Shown one piece after another: positions 58,506 through 64,000 of a stretch of 64,000 nt of DNA. The stretch covers positions 12,600,501-12,664,500 of the forward strand of contig NC_092016.1 in NCBI RefSeq assembly GCF_042242105.1, given 5' to 3'. The position numbers and the translations under genes are program-made. Numbering within the stretch: position 1 is the stretch's first letter; each line of letters opens with the position of its first letter. The DNA is from Pempheris klunzingeri. Its lineage: Eukaryota > Chordata > Actinopteri > Acropomatiformes > Pempheridae. Below the pieces are notes generated by a model. That model did no database searches. It saw only the letters and a list, made by a program, of their open reading frames with translations, and was not told the origin of the DNA.

Positions 58506-61500
58506 GCTGCTGAAATACACTTCCCTCGCTCAGAAAACTCTCAAAAACTTGATTACGTTAATTAATATATGGAAAATAGGGAGGAAAAATAAGAATAAAA
58601 AGGTTCACAATGCTGGACTCTCTTGAAATTCTTGAGCTTAAAGAAATAGACCTATGCATCTAATTTCTGATTTAAGGTTGTCAAAGCATAAAATATGTAG
58701 TTTAGGTTTATAGGTCTCTAAAAGTAATGTGACAAAATAATTGTTAGGATTTATGATAAATAGATGTTAATAATGTATTTTACAGAGACTCTGGGGAAAC
58801 TTGACATTCTTTAGAACTGCCCTGCGCTTTTCAGGACATTCATGCAATTTGTGCTAGCAAATGCGCACAGTTAGCAGTTAGTGTTTCACAGGAAAGCTAC
58901 TAATTATTCAATAAGTGATGGAGACTGCCCTCCAGGCACATTTATGTAGTAACAACATTAAATTACAGTGGTTGCAATTACCTAGCAATGAAACTGTCTA
59001 TATATGATCACTGACAGAGCTGTTATGCACCAGATTGAGTAACTGTTTTACTTTGGACAAAGCTAATATCTTGAACCTTAGTGCAGCACCACTTTGGATG
59101 GTGTGTATAAAGTACAGTACATTTTTCACTTAAATCCACACATTTCTGCATATTTGAACTACAGAACATATAAGGGAGCATCTAGTGTAGAGTTCGAGCG
59201 GTGATTTCACTTTGTTGTTGGTATGTAGTGAAAATGTCATTGTCTGGTTGAGTAGGGGTATTGTTCATGAAGTGATAACGGCTGCTAGCATTATCAAATA
59301 TTTCATATTCATATTTATATTTATATTTAGTTTAACAGTGCAATTTTCCTTTACCCACATCAACCTTTCTTTAAGAGATCTGCACTTTTCCATGCACAAA
59401 TGCCCTTCCATCATCCTATTATTTGCCTAATCCTTCTTGAATGCGAGAAAGAATGTACGAAAGTGATGTGTGGTTTTTTTCTCGGCTTTCATGAAGTTGT
59501 GCCTGAGTTGCCTGAAAACTAAAATCATAAATAATCTGGCTCAGAATGGCACAAGAAAGGCAGACAAAGCCTAGTATCTGGCCTTCTGTATTTTTAGTGT
59601 AATTACTTTCACCATTTTCTGTGAACATCAACACTGAACTGCAAAAAAAAAAAAAAAAAAAACTCTGGACATAATAGAAGTTGCAGTGCTGCAACATAAG
59701 GAAGCAAGGTGAATGTTTTATACCTGTACGGGTTTAATTGGGGTTATATGGTTCCTATATTTAAGGGGAATTGTGAGCTATTAAGTTGAGGCAACAATGC
59801 CCTGCCATGTTTGTACAGTATATGCAAGGTCTGCAGCCTTCAGTTTCTAGAGAATAAATACTGTGGTGGTGCTCTCATAAGACACTGCATGTCTTCAAAG
59901 AGCTACATCTAAGGGAGGAATTGATCAGACACTTTTTTTCTCACACTCGGTAAGAGTAGAAAGGAATAAATTATTTGAACGGTGTCTATCTCCGTATATA
60001 CCACGGTCTCTGATTAATTACCTTAGGGCTTGCTAATGAGAATGTGTAAATGAATACAATGTTAATCTACTATGGATACTATGTTTACTCAACTTTGCTG
60101 AGGCTCAAGAAAACAAAATCCCTTATGTATAAATTATAATAATCCCACATCAAGAGAAAGAAAAAAAAAATCCATGCAGAGATCAAAGCAGAAAGGCCCG
60201 ATGTAATCATGTGTCAAAAGATAAAAAACATTTTCCTTACCCACTAAAGTGGGCAAGGTGTGTCAAACGTACAATAGTTTTACTCTGATCATCCTCAGTT
60301 TGAGGAAAATCTGCTTTTACCTATCTCCCATCATGCCTTTGATTGTTTCCCCTCTTACCTCCAGTTTCTCTACAGTGACAGCTAATATGATGCAGAGCAT
60401 TGAGGCTGATACAGTGCATCACGTGAAGAAATGTTAAGAGGGGGAATTTTTCTGTGCTTTGTGTAACAAAGAAATGTTATTGAAAATAAAATCTAAGCAT
60501 GAGGATCTTCAGGTTTAGATTTGACCAGCGGAAGCAGTTCATTTCAGAAACTAATTTATCGGTGCTTAGATGTACTGTAGCATGCAATAAATATTTTCAT
60601 TAATGTGTAAAATACATACAAATAAAATGACTTAATATTATATACACATAATAACGATTTCCCGCCTCAAAAAAATAAATAGCATACCTTCCGCCAAATA
60701 TTCTGTTAGGAGCTTCAACCCATCACTTCTCAGACACTGTGGTTTTTGACTCACACATTGAACATGTCTTTCTTGTCTTTCATCACAGCAGTGTAACATT
60801 GTAAAACATTTCATTTACACGAGGAAGCGAGTTCAGGATAGGAGAGATCACACAATAGCCATTTGTTTACTGGGACTGATGGTAACACGTTTGGAACTCC
60901 ATTACCTTTCCTGTTGACTTCAGGTCCGGGCACAGTAACGCAAAAGAAATAAAATACTTCAAATACACAAGAGCAAATCACAGATTTGTTCCTCAGTTTA
61001 TTAGCCTACGTGTATCCGTCTTTAGACCAGTGTATAATCAGATGATATTGCTAGTAATATCTTTGCCTTAACTGGACAATATGAAGTATAATGGCTGTAT
61101 TTTCAGTGGGTAGCATAACATATAAGCATTAAAACTGTGGGTGATGCGTTTGACAGTGGGACGTCATTAGCAGCGTGCTGTACTGCTTTGATAGTAATTG
61201 AGAATGCTCTGCTTGGGCAGATTCCTCCTCTGTTGCCCCCAGTCACACATTAAAGACATTAAAACAGCCATCAGCGCAGTAGGACTGTCTTCCTCTCCCT
61301 TCCAACTATTGACTAAAACAAAACTTAGAGATGACAGCTGCTGATTTGTAACTAAGCGACAGATCCCTGCAAGCAAATAAAGCAGTCATGCCAGTCTTTT
61401 TGCTAGAAAACCGTGTTTCCTTATGACAGAAATCCATTGAATGCCACATAAACCCTTAAAAGTTTACATGAGGATACATTTTCTGAGTAGTATTTCTTTT

Positions 61501-62738
61501 AGTTTATCTAATGCCTTTGCCCCATGCATTGGATACTGGGAGCTCTGAAAATGAGCAAAGAGAGAGCTTTTTTCCATCAGGAATGAGGATTCTTTTTTTG
61601 CTCAAATTAGGCTCCAGTAAGAGGGTGATCATAAGCACATCCTGAGACTTTGAGCGAGGGTCTTTGCTGACGCTGCTGTTGTTGAAGCTGGACTAGGCTG
61701 AGCTGAGCAGCCAGGTTGACAAGGACCTGTGCTCAGCACTAGGAAAGCTCTCATCCAGAAACAAGAAGCCCAGGGGAACAAAGACAACAATATGCCAAAA
61801 AACCCACTTGAAAACAACAAAACAACCCAAAAAGCATCCAAAAGAGTCGGTGGTGGGTGATTGCCAGCTGCACTCCAGATTACCAGGCTCTGTGAGAGTC
61901 TTTCAGCAATTGCTGAGAGCTGTAGCATCATCTTCAGCTCCTTAATCAGTTCAGCTGGGGAGGAATGGATCCTGACATGCAAAAGGCTCAGCACGATGGG
62001 GAATAAACTCATAATCAGCAATCAGATATTCCACATTGTTAGAGGGGGCGGGGAGCTCATCTCAGATAGGTCAAGGATCTCTCCACAGCCAGTTAACCCC
62101 TTTGCTCCAGCTGAGAAGCATGCACACACTCATTGTCTAGGACACACATTGTTTAGTTGGCTCTTCTGTCTGACTCGCGAAATTTGAATGTTGAGCCTGG
62201 CACGAGCAAAGGAGTGCATCTTTTTTCTCTTGTATATTAACTGTGTAAATACAATTTCAATTTCAAATAATACTCTATAAGATCATAAACGAGGTTGGAT
62301 TTCATTGAAGCACCATGTCCCTGAATAAGACATGTGCTGGTGCCTTTAAACAAAGTTCATTGCCTTGCACATTCTACTTCCTTTCATCTTTGTAATTAGC
62401 ACTGAAACAGCATTTCTTTTATTTCAAATGAATGCATGTGCATAAAAATCAATCTTAAGCAGACTCTTCTGGCAAGGCTGTTTTTCTTTGTTATTTATGA
62501 TGATAAAATTCCTTTCATGCATCCTTGTTAGGGTGAGGAGGGCCTAATGCTGCTAACCTTGAGAGTTAGTTCTCACTCCGGCCTGCACAGGTTCCTCTGG
62601 GAGATTCAAACATGCTTTATTACATTCTGCTGCCTTGTGGCGACATCTAACCAGTGTTCGCAGTGATGGTGAAGTTTGGAGACTAACAACTTCAAAACTC
62701 TGTAGTACGGATATTCACATTATTTCTCTTGCTTGAAG

Positions 62739-62753
62739 AGCACCCCCTAGTGC
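62739..62753 (-). promoter_or_regulatory. CTCF-like motif within a small hairpin
   Basis: On the minus strand GCACTAGGGGGTGCT matches the CTCF core at 13 of 15. The surrounding GAGCAC / GTGCTC forms a perfect six-base inverted repeat. Confidence 0.25.
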
Positions 62754-64000
62754 TCAGGAGGATTCACAATCTTTGTTTGTTCATCAGTGCAGATGCCAGA
62801 TCAGATGATTGTAAATGATGCCATCCTACAAGTAGAACCCCTAATGGCCTCTGCTGGGACATGTAATCAAACGCCTCACACACTTCTCTCCCTTTTGTAA
62901 TCAAGCGGAGGAGCGCATGTTGTGACGATCTTTGTTATAACGCTGCTGTTCCCTCATCTCATCAAAATTCCATGCACCTCTCATTTTTCATCCTTTGTTC
63001 CTCGCCAGGGTCCCGAGATGCCACAGTAACTCTCCATGGAGCAGAGGGGAGGGTGACTTAGTATGCTGTGACCTCTGACCCTTCCTCACCAACCGGCTCC
63101 ACGGCATACTTTTACTGCGATTGTGGCAACACAATCATTATTTACAGTCTTTCCCCTTAATATAAATTCCAGGGACTCAAATATGTCAAACCCAGTAATT
63201 CATTTTCAGCAAAGTTCATAAAACATGGTTGTACAATACGTCCATGGCATAAGTGCTGAGTAAGCCATACAAGTGACGGCGCTTATCAGCGACTGTCACT
63301 GAGAGCTCCTTTTTTACTCACCCTAGGTCACATTAACAGGAAAGTACTCCACTCTCATCTCACCTCTGCTGGGCTGACACAGGAGGAGGATAAAGGTGAT
63401 AAACCACACAAACAATACTCCTCTTCTTGCCTGCTGCCGGCATGCTTGCCTAGCAGGGAGATCTGATTACAACTGAGAAGAGAGCAGCTTGGTGTTTCAT
63501 GGAAAAGCAGGTCAACTGGAGAGTGCTGTCAGAGCTCGGGAGTCACCGGCCTGATGGAGGAGGAGGAAAAGCTATCCGACGTGGTGGGGAGAGACGAAGG
63601 TTTGTCTCCAGCTGTACAGTAATGGACTTTATTTATTCTGCCATTAGGAACAGAAAGGAGAAGAGAAATGATGGAAGCGAGAGGACTGAGCACACGACTC
63701 TAGGGAGAGATGCATTAGCGTTGTCTGGTGTTCCTCCTCACCTTCTACCTCTTTTCGGTTTCTCCCCCATCTCCCTCTGGTTCACACACAAGAGACGGAG
63801 CTGCCCCACTGCCAACACCTAACTCCATATGTGTTTTCCTGTCCTCAGTGTTTGAGGCAGACAAAACGCAAAATCAATAATGCTTTTTCTCCCCCATTTC
63901 CTCTTTGATGCAACTTCAAAAAGCCAATGGACAGGCCTCCAGAGGCCCACAGAGGAAAAAAAGCCAATGGTACGAAACAAGCTCAGAATGAAAGTAAGGG

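Overview
The window is vertebrate nuclear DNA, most probably from a teleost fish. Genes are split into small exons with GT-AG introns, dinucleotide microsatellites are frequent, and non-coding DNA is AT-rich. The three genes found correspond to the ANXA2 - ICE2 (NARG2) - RORA block known from human 15q22. All three are on the minus strand, in the same order. Their compact introns and the fish-type annexin A2 N-terminus fit a spiny-rayed fish. No bacterial, viral or plasmid genes were seen.

Layout, left to right: (1) 1-7.86 kb is gene-free, lying 3' of anxa2. (2) 7.87-12.42 kb holds a complete anxa2 gene: one non-coding first exon and 12 coding exons, giving 339 residues, the standard annexin A2 length. 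(3) 12.68-21.5 kb holds a complete ice2 gene of 15 coding exons and about 948 residues. Its poly(A) signal is only about 0.3 kb from the first exon of anxa2. (4) 21.5-22.8 kb is a short intergenic stretch. (5) 22.8-37.7 kb holds the 3' part of rora: a probable 6.7-kb 3' UTR and nine coding exons covering the whole DNA-binding domain, hinge and ligand-binding domain through the AF-2 helix (457 residues). (6) 37.7-64 kb is intronic DNA upstream of the rora DNA-binding-domain exons. It has no recognisable exon but carries microsatellites, a near-perfect 41-bp inverted repeat and candidate conserved regulatory elements. The alternative first exons of rora must lie mainly to the right of the window.

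The genes are neighbours by descent and do not form one pathway. Anxa2 is a calcium-dependent membrane and actin-associated protein. Ice2 is a subunit of the little elongation complex for snRNA transcription. Rora is an orphan nuclear receptor acting in circadian, cerebellar and metabolic gene control. Exon borders were read by hand from splice motifs, reading-phase agreement and recalled family sequences. Phases agree across every junction used. I saw no undescribed biological system. The more unusual items are a GC-AG intron and a degraded fourth calcium loop in anxa2, CTCF-like motifs, the intronic palindrome and repeat expansions in rora introns.
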